Below are positions 8,968 through 18,710 of a stretch of DNA of 64,000 nt, one piece after another. Positions within the stretch are counted from its first letter, which is position 1, and the number at the start of each line of letters is the position of its first letter. The DNA is from Bacteroidota bacterium (GTDB lineage Bacteria > Bacteroidota > Bacteroidia > Bacteroidales > NBLH01), in assembly GCA_025361565.1 (NCBI GenBank), contig JANYKN010000042.1:1-64000 (forward strand), in the 5' to 3' direction. The translations under genes and the position numbers were made by a program. The notes beneath the pieces are model-generated. The model saw nothing but the letters and a program-made list of their open reading frames with translations, did not search any database and was not told the DNA's origin.

Positions 8968-9420
8968 ATGTCACAATCTCTATCAAAAGTTTATGTTCAT
9001 ATTACCTTCAGTACCAAAAAACGTCAATTGTTAATTGATGATCATGTTAAGACATCACTTTTCGAATATTTAGGTGGAATTTGTAGGGGTATGGAATGTA
9101 ATCCAATTAAAGTTGGTGGACACCAAGACCACGTGCATGTGTTGTGCTTATTGTCAAAAAAAGTAGCACAAATAACATTGATGGAAGAGTTGAAAAAGCA
9201 ATCTTCGAAGTGGATAAAAACACAAGGACAAATTTATTCTAAGTTTTATTGGCAAGATGGTTATGGAATATTTTCTGTGAATCCATTCGAATCAGACGTA
9301 GTTGTTCAATATATTGAAAATCAAGAAGAACATCATCAGAAAGTTGGTTTTCAGGATGAATTTAGGGCATTTCTCAATAAGTACAAAATCGATTATGATG
9401 AAAAGTATGTTTGGGATTAG
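8968..9420 (+). CDS. REP-associated tyrosine transposase (IS200/Y1 family)
   Basis: A 150-residue single-domain Y1 (HuH) transposase. The metal-binding HuH motif is HVH (residues 55-57, in GGHQDHVHVLCLL) and the nucleophile is Tyr115 in QYIENQEEHH, the standard signature of Bacteroidota IS200-like proteins. The domain looks intact. It would nick and rejoin single-stranded DNA at palindromic ends. It is flanked by palindromic units whose orientations are opposite on its two sides, so it fits a RAYT better than a free insertion sequence. It lies inside the transporter locus, between the TolC gene and the adaptor gene. Confidence 0.85.
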   Translation: MSQSLSKVYVHITFSTKKRQLLIDDHVKTSLFEYLGGICRGMECNPIKVGGHQDHVHVLCLLSKKVAQITLMEELKKQSSKWIKTQGQIYSKFYWQDGYGIFSVNPFESDVVVQYIENQEEHHQKVGFQDEFRAFLNKYKIDYDEKYVWD

Positions 9421-9434
9421 TAAATTTTGCTTTC

Positions 9435-9514
9435 GCCCTTACAGGGCTTGTGTTTGCTTCGAGTCATCTCCATAGGGCGTTGCCCTATGCTGGTGCTGTC
9501 ACCCTTTCAGGGTG
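9435..9514 (-). repeat. REP-like composite palindrome, copy 2 (inverted)
   Basis: Read on the minus strand, this repeats the order of copy 1: CACCCTGAAAGGGTG (9500-9514), then CATAGGGCAACGCCCTATG (9471-9489), then GCCCTGTAAGGGC (9435-9447). The central palindrome is identical to that of copy 1. The outer ones differ by paired changes that keep the stem, which suggests selection for the hairpin. Confidence 0.8.
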
Positions 9515-9599
9515 AGATTATGGTTATTGTGGCAAAATGCTTTGTAATGTTATTTTTATTTTCAAAACAAATGTCGTATGAAATATTTGTTTCTTCATC

Positions 9600-9682
9600 G
9601 CCCTGAAAGGGCAAAAGCAATAGCATAGAGCAACGCCCTAAGGATTGAGGATATTCGGAAAACCAGCTCTGTAAGGGCGCAA
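9600..9682 (+). repeat. REP-like composite palindrome, copy 3 (decayed)
   Basis: The first 23 bases after GCCCTGAAAGGGC (9600-9612) match copy 1 base for base (AAAAGCAATAGCATAG). The middle palindrome is broken (CATAGAGCAACGCCCTAAG) and the last has become GCTCTGTAAGGGC. Unlike copy 2 the changes are not compensated, so this copy looks old and inactive. It ends about 55 bases before the adaptor gene. Confidence 0.75.
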
Positions 9683-9736
9683 GAATAATAATATAAAATA
9701 AATAGATCAACAAAAACACCCAAACCCAATATAAAA

Positions 9737-10786
9737 ATGAAAAAACTACTTGTGTTTATTATCTCAGTAAGCATTTTTGCAGCTTGTGGCAACCAGCAGG
9801 AGGATTTAAGCAGCGACATATCCGTACCTGTAAGTGTAACTGAACTAAAACCTCAATCCATTCAAAAGTTCATCGAAATAAATGGTTCTGTAAAGCCAAT
9901 TAAAGAAGTGAAATTGAAAGCTGAAATATCGGGGAAATATCACTTGATGAAGAGTTCTTCAGGCATTAATCCTTATACTTTGGGTGACATTGTTAAAGAA
10001 GGTGCTGAAATAATTTGGTTGGAAGACTTTGAATATGAGAATAATATCAAGCTTCCATCTCAAAAATTAAATCTTGAGATTACCAAACAAGTCTTCGACA
10101 AACAACAATCATTATTCGATAAAGGTGGCGTAACCCTCAGCGAATTGAAAAACGCTGAAATCAACTATATGAACGCAAAATATACCTATGATGATGCAAT
10201 GATTCGTTTGCAGAAAATGCATGTTAAAGCACCATTTACTGGGGCAATTGTAGATTTACCGTATTTTACTCCTTTGGCTAAAATTGATGTAAATTCCTTG
10301 CTGGTTTCGATTATGGATTATAGTAAATTGTTTATGGAAATCAATTTGGCAGAAAAAAATCTGGAATATATCAAATCTGGACAAACGGTTCAAATTACAA
10401 ATTATACCCTACTTGACGATACTTTGAAAGGAACAATTACCCAACTATCGCCTGCGATTGATCCTGAAACCAGATCTTTTAAAGGAATGATTGTAATTGA
10501 TAACCCAGGATTAAAACTGAGACCCGGAATGTTTGCCAAAGGTGAAGTGGTGGTGGCTTCGGCAGCAAATTCAATTGTAATTCCCAAAGAAATTATCGTT
10601 TCAAAACAGAAAGGAAATTATGTTTTTGTTGTCGAAAAAGGAATTGCGTATGAACGAGAAATTCAAATTGGGCTTGAAAATCCAAAACAAGTGCAGGTAG
10701 TTTCAGGACTCAAAGTGGGCGAAAATATAGTTGTAAAAGGATTTGAAACACTTAGAAATGAATCGAAAATTAAAGTAGTTAAATAG
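9737..10786 (+). CDS. RND efflux periplasmic adaptor, lipoprotein (HlyD/AcrA family)
   Basis: A 349-residue membrane fusion protein. The N-terminus ends in the lipobox FAAC with Cys17, so it is lipid-anchored. The order is a barrel-sandwich half (IEINGSVKPIKEVKLKAEISG), a short helical hairpin (KQVFDKQQSLFDKGGVTLSEL), the returning half (HVKAPFTGAIVDL, a standard MFP phrase), a beta-barrel and a membrane-proximal domain ending VVKGFETLRNESKIKVVK. It would join inner-membrane pumps to the TolC protein encoded upstream. The next gene, an RND pump, starts ten bases after it. One adaptor appears to serve two RND genes. Confidence 0.9.
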   Translation: MKKLLVFIISVSIFAACGNQQEDLSSDISVPVSVTELKPQSIQKFIEINGSVKPIKEVKLKAEISGKYHLMKSSSGINPYTLGDIVKEGAEIIWLEDFEYENNIKLPSQKLNLEITKQVFDKQQSLFDKGGVTLSELKNAEINYMNAKYTYDDAMIRLQKMHVKAPFTGAIVDLPYFTPLAKIDVNSLLVSIMDYSKLFMEINLAEKNLEYIKSGQTVQITNYTLLDDTLKGTITQLSPAIDPETRSFKGMIVIDNPGLKLRPGMFAKGEVVVASAANSIVIPKEIIVSKQKGNYVFVVEKGIAYEREIQIGLENPKQVQVVSGLKVGENIVVKGFETLRNESKIKVVK

Positions 10787-10796
10787 GATTCGGAAA

Positions 10797-13700
10797 ATGA
10801 GAAAAATTATTGAATTTGCTGTTAATTTTCCGGTAACTATTTCTATGATAGTGCTTGGAGTTCTTTTGCTTGGCTATATTTCGTTGCAGAAATTGAGTAT
10901 TGATTTGCTGCCTGAAATGAACTCTCCCCGGATTTTCATTGAATTAAAAATCGGGGAACGCCCGCCCGAAGAAATTGAAAAACAATATGTCGAAAACATT
11001 GAAAGCCAAAGTATCCGGTTAAAAGGTGTTTCAAATGTTTCGTCGGTTTGTATGGTTGGTGCTGCAAGGATAAAAGTAGAATACAATTGGGGAACCGATA
11101 TGGACGAAGCTTTTCTGGATTTGCAAAAAGCACTCACTATGTTTAGTCAAAATTCAGAAATTCAGGAATTTAATATTACTCAGCACGATCCAAATGCTTC
11201 GCCGGTAATGCTTATTGCCATGCAAAATAAAAGCATTTCGGATATGAATGAATTGCGTATGGTGGGCGAAAATTATATCAGAAATGAGCTAATTAGGCTC
11301 GAAGGAGTTGCTGATGTGGTTTTGACCGGTACAGAAGAAAAAGAAGTAGTAATTGAAACCGATCAATCCCAATTAAATGCGTATGGTTTAACCACCGATA
11401 ATATAGTACAACAGATTCAGAACATCAACCGCAATGTTTCCGGTGGTTCTATTGTTGAAATGGGCAAAAAATATATTATTAAAGGAGTTTCATTAATTAA
11501 AAACATTCAGGAACTTGAAAATATCGTAATCACTTACAAACAAAGCAATTCAAATATTCTAAATGGACAAAATTCATCAGTAGAAAGTAAAGTTCCGGTT
11601 TTATTAAAGGACATAGCCAAAGTTAGTTTTATCAATAAAAAGCCCGATAATATTGTACGTGTAAATGGAAAGCGCTGTGTTGGTTTGTCAATTTATAAAG
11701 AAACCAGCTACAATACAGTAAAAGCAGTTGAAGAATTAAATAAATCTTTAGAAAATATTAAAAAAGCCTTGCCGGGATATGAATTTACAATCGTTCAAAA
11801 TCAGGGTTACTATATTCAAAATGCAATTGATGAGCTAAAAAATACGGCATGGTTGGGAGCTTTTTTAACTGTTTTGGTACTTTATGTGTTCCTTCGCCGG
11901 ATAGGGATAACGTTGATTGTTAGCGTTGCAATTCCAGTTTCCGTAATTGCAACTTTTAATTTGATGTATTTCAATGGTTTGAGCATCAATATTATGACAC
12001 TTGGCGGTTTAGCTCTTGGAGTAGGTATGTTAGTAGACAACGCTATAGTGGTTGTTGAAAGTATATACCGAAACCTTGAAACTGGATTGCCTTTAAAAGA
12101 GGCTGTCATTAGAGGAACAGCCGAAATTGGTGGAGCAATTATATCTTCAACTTTAACTACAATTGTTGTTTTTCTTCCAATTGTGTATTTACATGGAGCT
12201 TCGGGTGCTCTTTTTAAAGATCAAGCCTGGACTGTGGCATTTTCACTAATTGCCTCTTTGTTTGTGGCTATTTTTCTTATTCCAATGATGTTTCATTCAT
12301 CTTACAAGAATTCTAAAAATACAGTTCAAACAAATAGTTACCAATTTAAATGGTATCGTGGATTCCTGTCTTCAATAATCGAAAACCGTAGATTGGTGCT
12401 CGGTGCGGCTGCAATTTTAATAGCGATATCGATAATTTTATTACCTTATATTGGCAGTGAGTTTATTCCCAAAAGTGGAACCGGGGAATTTTCATTGGAC
12501 ATAAAATTAAAAGAAGGAACGGAGATTGAACGTACGCTTGGAACTGTAAATAATATTGAATCAATGCTCCAGGAAATACTTGGAGATAAAGCTGAAATTA
12601 TATACAGCCAGATTGGTCCTACTTCAGTTGGTGCATCAGAAAAAGCAGTTTTCCAAAATGAAAACACAGCCACCATAAAAATAAAGTTGAAACCAGAGGC
12701 AATCAAATATTCAGGTTCGTTAATAAACAAAGTAGGTAGTTTAATAAGTGAAATTCCAGATGCTGAAATTTCCCTGGTGCGTGATGAAACAGCTATGGAA
12801 TCTACCATGGGAACAAATGAAGCACCGGTAATAATAGAAGTGAAAGGAAACGATATTAAAGTTCTGGAGCAATTGACCATTGATATTAAAAAAAACATCT
12901 CAGCCATTCCTGAATTATACAATGTAAAAACCAGCATAGAAGAAGGTGCGCCTGAAATTGATGTGGTTATTGATCGCTATAAAGCATCCATGTATAATTT
13001 AAACGCAGGGAGTATAACAAGCCAGCTAAAGGATATTTTAATTGGCAAAAATGCAGGGAAATATGAAAATGCAGGCGAAATGGATGATATCACCATCAAA
13101 ATGCCTGAATTAAGCTTGCTTGAATTCAATTCGATCATTTTAAAAAGTGGTGACAAAGATGTTCCATTGTATGAAATTGCAACTTTTGAAAAATCATCAT
13201 CTCCAAAACAATTACTGCGGAACAATCAAAACCGGATAGGGAATATTACTGCTGATATTCAAGGGAAACTGGCGTTTGATAAAGTGATTGAAAAAGTCAG
13301 AAAACAATTAAAGACTGTGAGTGTGCAGCCTGATTATCAAGTTTCAATAGTTGGGGAGGAATTAAAACGTGGCGAAGCTATGTCTAGCCTCGGGTTTGCC
13401 TTAATCCTTTCTGTTATATTGGTTTACATGGTTATGGCTTCGCAATTCGAATCTTTGATCCATCCATTTACGGTATTACTTACCATTCCTTTGGCTGCTG
13501 CCGGAACAATCATTACCTTCTTTTTATTGGGCCATCCATTTAACATGATGGCTTATATTGGTTTAATCATGTTGGGTGGAATTGCGGTAAACAATTCAAT
13601 TCTATTGGTTGATGCGATAAACCAGTTAAAAGAGGAAGGTTACAAGCTTAAAGAAGCAATTATTTTAGCTGGATATAAACGGATCCGGCCTATTTTAATG

Positions 13701-13895
13701 ACAAGTTTGACAACCATTTTGGCCTTAATTCCGTTAACACTTGGTATTGGTGAAAGTTCTGAGTTGCAAGCACCAATGGCAATTGCTGTAATTTCAGGTT
13801 TAACCACATCAACTATGCTCACATTGATTGTAATTCCTTGTGTTTATTATGTTTTTGACAGGAGTAAAAAAGATGAAAATTCAATTCAGATTTGA
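10797..13895 (+). CDS. RND efflux transporter permease subunit (first of two)
   Basis: A complete 1032-residue RND pump with twelve expected membrane helices and two large periplasmic loops. TM4 carries GMLVDNAIVVVES with Asp414 at the place of the first proton-relay aspartate of AcrB; the second is Asn. In TM10 the segment GGIAVNNSILLVD has Asn where AcrB has its lysine. These replacements match the SwrC-like branch common in Bacteroidota and Firmicutes. It begins ten bases after the adaptor gene and is followed 70 bases later by the second, fused RND gene, so the working pump may be a heteromer. Substrate unknown. Confidence 0.9.
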   Translation: MRKIIEFAVNFPVTISMIVLGVLLLGYISLQKLSIDLLPEMNSPRIFIELKIGERPPEEIEKQYVENIESQSIRLKGVSNVSSVCMVGAARIKVEYNWGTDMDEAFLDLQKALTMFSQNSEIQEFNITQHDPNASPVMLIAMQNKSISDMNELRMVGENYIRNELIRLEGVADVVLTGTEEKEVVIETDQSQLNAYGLTTDNIVQQIQNINRNVSGGSIVEMGKKYIIKGVSLIKNIQELENIVITYKQSNSNILNGQNSSVESKVPVLLKDIAKVSFINKKPDNIVRVNGKRCVGLSIYKETSYNTVKAVEELNKSLENIKKALPGYEFTIVQNQGYYIQNAIDELKNTAWLGAFLTVLVLYVFLRRIGITLIVSVAIPVSVIATFNLMYFNGLSINIMTLGGLALGVGMLVDNAIVVVESIYRNLETGLPLKEAVIRGTAEIGGAIISSTLTTIVVFLPIVYLHGASGALFKDQAWTVAFSLIASLFVAIFLIPMMFHSSYKNSKNTVQTNSYQFKWYRGFLSSIIENRRLVLGAAAILIAISIILLPYIGSEFIPKSGTGEFSLDIKLKEGTEIERTLGTVNNIESMLQEILGDKAEIIYSQIGPTSVGASEKAVFQNENTATIKIKLKPEAIKYSGSLINKVGSLISEIPDAEISLVRDETAMESTMGTNEAPVIIEVKGNDIKVLEQLTIDIKKNISAIPELYNVKTSIEEGAPEIDVVIDRYKASMYNLNAGSITSQLKDILIGKNAGKYENAGEMDDITIKMPELSLLEFNSIILKSGDKDVPLYEIATFEKSSSPKQLLRNNQNRIGNITADIQGKLAFDKVIEKVRKQLKTVSVQPDYQVSIVGEELKRGEAMSSLGFALILSVILVYMVMASQFESLIHPFTVLLTIPLAAAGTIITFFLLGHPFNMMAYIGLIMLGGIAVNNSILLVDAINQLKEEGYKLKEAIILAGYKRIRPILMTSLTTILALIPLTLGIGESSELQAPMAIAVISGLTTSTMLTLIVIPCVYYVFDRSKKDENSIQI

Positions 13896-13912
13896 AAATG
13901 ATGATTAGAAAC

Positions 13913-13938
13913 CTGTCAATGTCTTTCTAACCTGACAG
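13913..13938 (+). other. Stem-loop between the two RND genes
   Basis: CTGTCA (13913-13918) and TGACAG (13933-13938) can form a 6-base stem with a 14-base loop. No T-run follows directly, so it is not a good terminator. It may modulate mRNA stability between the two pump genes or be a degenerate dispersed repeat. Confidence 0.35.
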
Positions 13939-13965
13939 TGTTTAAACTGAAAATTAAAAACTAAA

Positions 13966-16900
13966 ATGAGATTTATCCTCAAACATAAAATACTAATAAC
14001 CATGCTCTTTACAGCACTCACCATGCTGGGGTACATTTCTTACAAACAATTACCTGTGGAGCTTTATCCAAATACACAATTCCCTTATTTATTCATTCAG
14101 GTTGGTTCAGCGCTCGAAGTTGACCCATCGTACATGGAAAATCAGGCTATAATCCCTATCGAAGGTGCTATTGGAACCATGAAAGGTGTTGATAAAATTG
14201 AATCAACTGCCGATCAGCAGCGGGGAACTATTCAAATCACCTATAAACCTGGCACTAATATAAAATACGCTTATCTAAAACTGGTACAGAAAATCGACGA
14301 ACTCAAAAAATCATTACCTACTGAGTTTCAAGTGCAGGTTTTTAAATTCGATATCGAACAAATCAACAACCAATTTATGACCCTTCAGGTCCGGGGTGGT
14401 GGAGGAGTTGACCGTGTAAGACAAATTGTTGATAAAGAAATATTTAGTAAGATTCAAAATATCAATGGAATTGCCAATGTTTCTGTTTTTGGGGGAAGGG
14501 AAAAATCTATCGAAATTATTCTAAATGAAGAAGTTTGCAAGTCATATAACATCACTTCGGCAACAATTAGAAACGCCATTTCAAATAATAGCAGTTCCCG
14601 CACTTTTGCAGGAAAAATTACTGAAAACAACAGGCTTCATTTTATAAATGTGATATCGGAATATTCGGATATTTCAAACATTGAAAACATTGTGGTTAAA
14701 GATTCTGGCAGAATACAACTAAAAGACGTTGCCGAAGTCCATTTTGGGGTTAAAGAGCAGGATTCTTATAGCCGTGTAAATGGAAAAGAATCGGTCACAT
14801 TGCAACTTACTCGTGATAATCAGGTCAATATGATTGAGTTAGCCAATCGTGTAAAACAATTTGTTGAAAAATTAAACACCAATCTAAAAGATAAAGACAT
14901 TGAAGTTGTAATACAGAATAATTCGGCCGAAACAATGGAAAAAAACATCGACCTGATTATTAATCTGGCTATAACAGGCGGAATTCTGGCTATTTTTATT
15001 CTTTGGATTTTCCTTAAAAACATCCGACTGGTTGTGGCTATTGCTATCGCAATTCCGATTTCGGTTTTTACGGCCTTCAATTTCTTTTATGCAGCCGATA
15101 TTACGCTAAACAGTTTAACTTTACTGGGGATGGCGCTTGCTGTGGGAATGCTGCTCGATAACAGTGTGGTTGTGATGGAAAATATTTATCGCCTCACTTC
15201 TCAAGGTGTTGATGAAGATACTGCGGTAATACAAGGCACCAAAGAAGTATGGCGTTCTATTTTGGCTTCAACTTTGACCACAGTTATGGTCTTTTTGCCT
15301 TTTGCCTTTTCCGAAAACTTTTTGGTGGGATTATTGGGTAAAAATGTTGGTATATCTATCGTTTCAACTTTGATGGTTTCGTTACTTGTGGCTTTATTGT
15401 TAGTTCCATTGATAACCCATTCTTTTTTAAAATACAAGAAAAATATACAATCGCTTGATCTTGAGATGGTGTCGAAACGTAACCGTCTTATCGAGATTTA
15501 TTTTGTCATTTTGAAATCATGCATGCGATATCCTGCCAAAACTATATTGGGAGCTCTGGCTGCTTTTTTTATTACATTACTTCTTAGTTTAGGTGTTAGC
15601 ATTATATCAAATCAAGAACCTGAAGTGACAAATCTAACACTTTATGTTACTCTGCCGGGTGGAACCACATTGGATAATACTGATATTGTCATCAGCCAAA
15701 TTGAAAAAAAGCTTATTGTTCTGCCTGAAAGAAAAGACGTCATTAGCCAGGTTTATGAAGAAGAAGGAGTACTGACCATTGAATTAGTAAAGGATTTTAG
15801 AAAAGTAAGGAATTTTTCTATCCCAAAAATTAAAAAGGAAGTATTAGAAAAGCTTAGTGAAATTAACCAGGCTAGTTTTAGCTGGGATCCACCGGCTACA
15901 GGCCGTCGATTTGGTGGAGGAAATCGAGATGGCGATGCCGACCTAGAAGGAATAATGGGCTTTGGTTCTAAAAATGAAAAAGTAATAGTTAAAGGTCAGG
16001 ATTTTAATAAAATATTGGCCCACGCCAAAAAAGTGGAATATTATCTTTCACAAATGACTTCTGTTCAAAATGTTACTATTAATATTCCATCGCCACGGCC
16101 TGAAATATCTATGAATTTTAATGCCCAGTTGATGGCATTATATAGCATTCCGCTTACATCGGTGCTTTCGGAACTAAATTCTTTTCCACGCGAGTTTTCA
16201 AGTGGTGTTAAATTTAAACAAGGAGCCGATGAATATGATATTTTAATTCGAACACCCAGTCTTGAAAAAGAAAAGGAACGTAACCTAAAAGACTTGAAAT
16301 CCTTGACTGTAAAAGGTTCAAACAATTCACAATTTGAATTGCAAAACATGGCTGATTTTAACTTTACCGAAGGAGTGCCTTCTATAAAGAGGATAAATCA
16401 GGAAAAGCAATTGGAAATAAGTTATTCCTTTATCGAAGAAATAAATGCAGATGAAGATTTGATGACCGCAGCAAGGCTTGAGGTAGAAGATCTTTTGCGT
16501 GGCATTAAGATGCCTTCTGGAATAGCCACAGAAATAGTTGAGGGCAAAGAAGATTTAAGCGATTTTACTTTCTTGATTTTTGCTGCTTTTATTCTGATAT
16601 ACATGATAATGGCTTCGGTTTTTGAATCGTTTTTTACACCAATCGTTTTATTGTTTTCAATACCGTTGGCAGCGATTGGCTCTCTAATTTTGCTCGCTTT
16701 TTCAGGAAGTTCTCTTTTTAATGCAAATACACTTACTGGATTCATTATTTTGATTGGAATTGTTGTGAATAATGGAATTATTTTAATCGATTATTCAAAT
16801 ATTCTTCAAAAGAGAGGCTATAACTTATCAAGGTCTTTGATGATGGCAGGTTTGGCCAGAGTGAGGCCAATTTTAATTACAGCTTTTGCAACAGTAATTT

Positions 16901-18678
16901 CCTTGGTTCCATTAGCGATGGGCAAAGCGGAATATGTTACACAAATTGGGACACCATTTGCCATTACAGTCATTGGAGGGTTGACTTTAAGTACGCTGCT
17001 AACATTGGTTTTTATCCCAACTTTTGATTCGGGACTTCAATCAGCAATGGGTTGGATAAGGAATCAAAAATTGTATATTAAGATAATTCAACTTGGTATT
17101 TGCATCATTGGAAGTTATTATATTTATACTGAGATTGATAGTATTGTTTGGCAGCTTATCGATTATATCTTGTTGGTTGTGGGCTTACCCGCCACTTTCT
17201 TTTTTGTTCAGAACAGTTTGCGTCGTGCCTCTGAAAAATTAATTGACGAAAAAAGTCCTTTGCATATTACCGTGCGGAACCTTGTGAAAATCTATGATCG
17301 CGACAGCAAATTTATGCGAGAGTGGAAATCAGGCATAAAAATTAGGGAAAGAATTGGTTTGGTGAGGCATTTTGATAGTTTGAAGGATTTCGACTACATG
17401 GTTTGGCAAGCTCCTCTTGCTGCTTTTTTAGTTTATTTTATTTATTTCCATCTCGAAAGTGGTTTGTGGTATTTTATTATGCCAGTTTTATTGTATTTGC
17501 TTGTACTTTATGCACTTCGACCTTTTATCATATTTACTGAAAATTTAACAGTGAACAAAAAGAAAAGATGGCCTAAAAGATTTGTTTTACTTGGTTATCG
17601 GTTATTTTTTTGGATTTTTCCGGCAGTTGCATTATTTATATTTAATAAACGTTTTAATTTAATTGGACTGGTTATTCCTGCTGCTTTTTTCTGGTATTTG
17701 GCACTGTTCGTAAAAATTACTTCTGACAAAATTGAGAAAGAGAAAATAAATATAAACCGGGTAAATGGTTGGTTTAAAGGCATTCGGAAAGCTTTTTATC
17801 GTTTTGTTCTGATAATTCCTGTAATCGGAAAGAAAAAATCTCCATTTAAAGCTTTACGTGGAGTTTCATTCGAAATTGAAAGTGGAATGTTCGGTTTGCT
17901 AGGCCCGAATGGTGCCGGAAAATCCACTTTAATGAAAATTATTTGCGGAATCCTGGAACCAAGCTACGGGAAAATTACCATAAATGGGATAGATATTCAG
18001 GAAAAGCGTGAGGAATTGCAAGGATTAATCGGCTATTTACCGCAAGAATTCGGAATGTATGAAAATTTAACTGCATGGGAATTTCTCAATTATATGGGAA
18101 TACTTAAAAAGTTGTATGACACCAAAATCAGGGAAGAACGTGTTGAATATGTGCTAAAAGCAGTGCACATGATATCGCACAAAGATGAAAAAATTGGTTC
18201 GTTTTCAGGTGGAATGAAACAACGAATTGGAATTGCTCAGATTTTATTGCACTTACCACGTTTATTGGTGGTTGATGAACCCACCGCCGGTCTTGATCCA
18301 CGCGAGCGAATCCGTTTCCGTAATTTGTTGGTAGAACTAAGCCGCGATAGAATTGTAATATTTTCAACTCATATTATCGAAGATGTGGCTAGTTCTTGCA
18401 ATATGGTAGCCGTAATTAAAACAGGGCAAGTTAAATATCTGGGAAAACCAATTGAAATGGCACAAATTGCTGAAGGAAAAATATGGATGATGGAATTATC
18501 GATTGATGATTTTGAGGAATTCAAGAACAAATATGTAATTATTCATCATATGCGTGATGGTGATAAAATAAGGGTACGTTGCCTTGCAAACGAATCGCCC
18601 ACAATGGGAGCAAGGCAGGTTAAGGCGAATTTGGAAGATGCATATTTGTATCTTTTGAGTAATAACGAAAGCTCATAA
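13966..18678 (+). CDS. RND transporter fused to an ABC ATPase
   Basis: A single 1570-residue frame. Residues 1 to about 1020 are a full RND pump: TM1 near 10-25, TM4 motif GMLLDNSVVVMEN with Asp398, second half with FESFFTPIVLLFSIPLAA and TM10 GIVVNNGIILIDY. Residues about 1025-1290 add several further hydrophobic segments (QAPLAAFLVYFIYFHLE, WYFIMPVLLYLLVLYALR, RLFFWIFPAVALFIF, IGLVIPAAFFWYLALF). Residues about 1292-1570 form a complete ABC ATPase with Walker A GPNGAGKS (about 1313), signature FSGGMKQR (about 1411), Walker B LLVVDEPTAGLD (about 1432) and STHI. A phrase like the first strand of an ABC domain, HITVRNLVKIYD, already occurs near 1099, so the extra helices may be inserted within the ATPase fold. 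The coding runs without a break through the junction, so I see no sign of an assembly artefact. Confidence 0.85.
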   Translation: MRFILKHKILITMLFTALTMLGYISYKQLPVELYPNTQFPYLFIQVGSALEVDPSYMENQAIIPIEGAIGTMKGVDKIESTADQQRGTIQITYKPGTNIKYAYLKLVQKIDELKKSLPTEFQVQVFKFDIEQINNQFMTLQVRGGGGVDRVRQIVDKEIFSKIQNINGIANVSVFGGREKSIEIILNEEVCKSYNITSATIRNAISNNSSSRTFAGKITENNRLHFINVISEYSDISNIENIVVKDSGRIQLKDVAEVHFGVKEQDSYSRVNGKESVTLQLTRDNQVNMIELANRVKQFVEKLNTNLKDKDIEVVIQNNSAETMEKNIDLIINLAITGGILAIFILWIFLKNIRLVVAIAIAIPISVFTAFNFFYAADITLNSLTLLGMALAVGMLLDNSVVVMENIYRLTSQGVDEDTAVIQGTKEVWRSILASTLTTVMVFLPFAFSENFLVGLLGKNVGISIVSTLMVSLLVALLLVPLITHSFLKYKKNIQSLDLEMVSKRNRLIEIYFVILKSCMRYPAKTILGALAAFFITLLLSLGVSIISNQEPEVTNLTLYVTLPGGTTLDNTDIVISQIEKKLIVLPERKDVISQVYEEEGVLTIELVKDFRKVRNFSIPKIKKEVLEKLSEINQASFSWDPPATGRRFGGGNRDGDADLEGIMGFGSKNEKVIVKGQDFNKILAHAKKVEYYLSQMTSVQNVTINIPSPRPEISMNFNAQLMALYSIPLTSVLSELNSFPREFSSGVKFKQGADEYDILIRTPSLEKEKERNLKDLKSLTVKGSNNSQFELQNMADFNFTEGVPSIKRINQEKQLEISYSFIEEINADEDLMTAARLEVEDLLRGIKMPSGIATEIVEGKEDLSDFTFLIFAAFILIYMIMASVFESFFTPIVLLFSIPLAAIGSLILLAFSGSSLFNANTLTGFIILIGIVVNNGIILIDYSNILQKRGYNLSRSLMMAGLARVRPILITAFATVISLVPLAMGKAEYVTQIGTPFAITVIGGLTLSTLLTLVFIPTFDSGLQSAMGWIRNQKLYIKIIQLGICIIGSYYIYTEIDSIVWQLIDYILLVVGLPATFFFVQNSLRRASEKLIDEKSPLHITVRNLVKIYDRDSKFMREWKSGIKIRERIGLVRHFDSLKDFDYMVWQAPLAAFLVYFIYFHLESGLWYFIMPVLLYLLVLYALRPFIIFTENLTVNKKKRWPKRFVLLGYRLFFWIFPAVALFIFNKRFNLIGLVIPAAFFWYLALFVKITSDKIEKEKININRVNGWFKGIRKAFYRFVLIIPVIGKKKSPFKALRGVSFEIESGMFGLLGPNGAGKSTLMKIICGILEPSYGKITINGIDIQEKREELQGLIGYLPQEFGMYENLTAWEFLNYMGILKKLYDTKIREERVEYVLKAVHMISHKDEKIGSFSGGMKQRIGIAQILLHLPRLLVVDEPTAGLDPRERIRFRNLLVELSRDRIVIFSTHIIEDVASSCNMVAVIKTGQVKYLGKPIEMAQIAEGKIWMMELSIDDFEEFKNKYVIIHHMRDGDKIRVRCLANESPTMGARQVKANLEDAYLYLLSNNESS

Positions 18679-18710
18679 ATGAACAATGCAAATTAACTTA
18701 TTGATAGACA

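Larger units (their letters stand above)
9421..9736. other. Gene-free stretch occupied by REP-like repeats
   Basis: These 316 bases between the transposase and adaptor genes are mostly two copies of the palindromic unit (9435-9514 and 9600-9682) with about 85 bases of AT-rich sequence between them. I see no gene. Reading frames on the minus strand here are made by the palindromes. Confidence 0.7.

Noticed and set aside
8876-9682. A short CRISPR array
   Set aside because: The repeated units are palindromes of unequal spacing and mixed orientation around a transposase, without regular spacers or cas genes.
9507-9819. Two overlapping minus-strand frames of about 70 codons near the third repeat
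   Set aside because: They are made by the palindromic repeats and run into the adaptor gene on the other strand.
13913-13938. A terminator between the two RND genes
   Set aside because: Only six pairs, a large loop and no T-run; the genes probably form one transcript.
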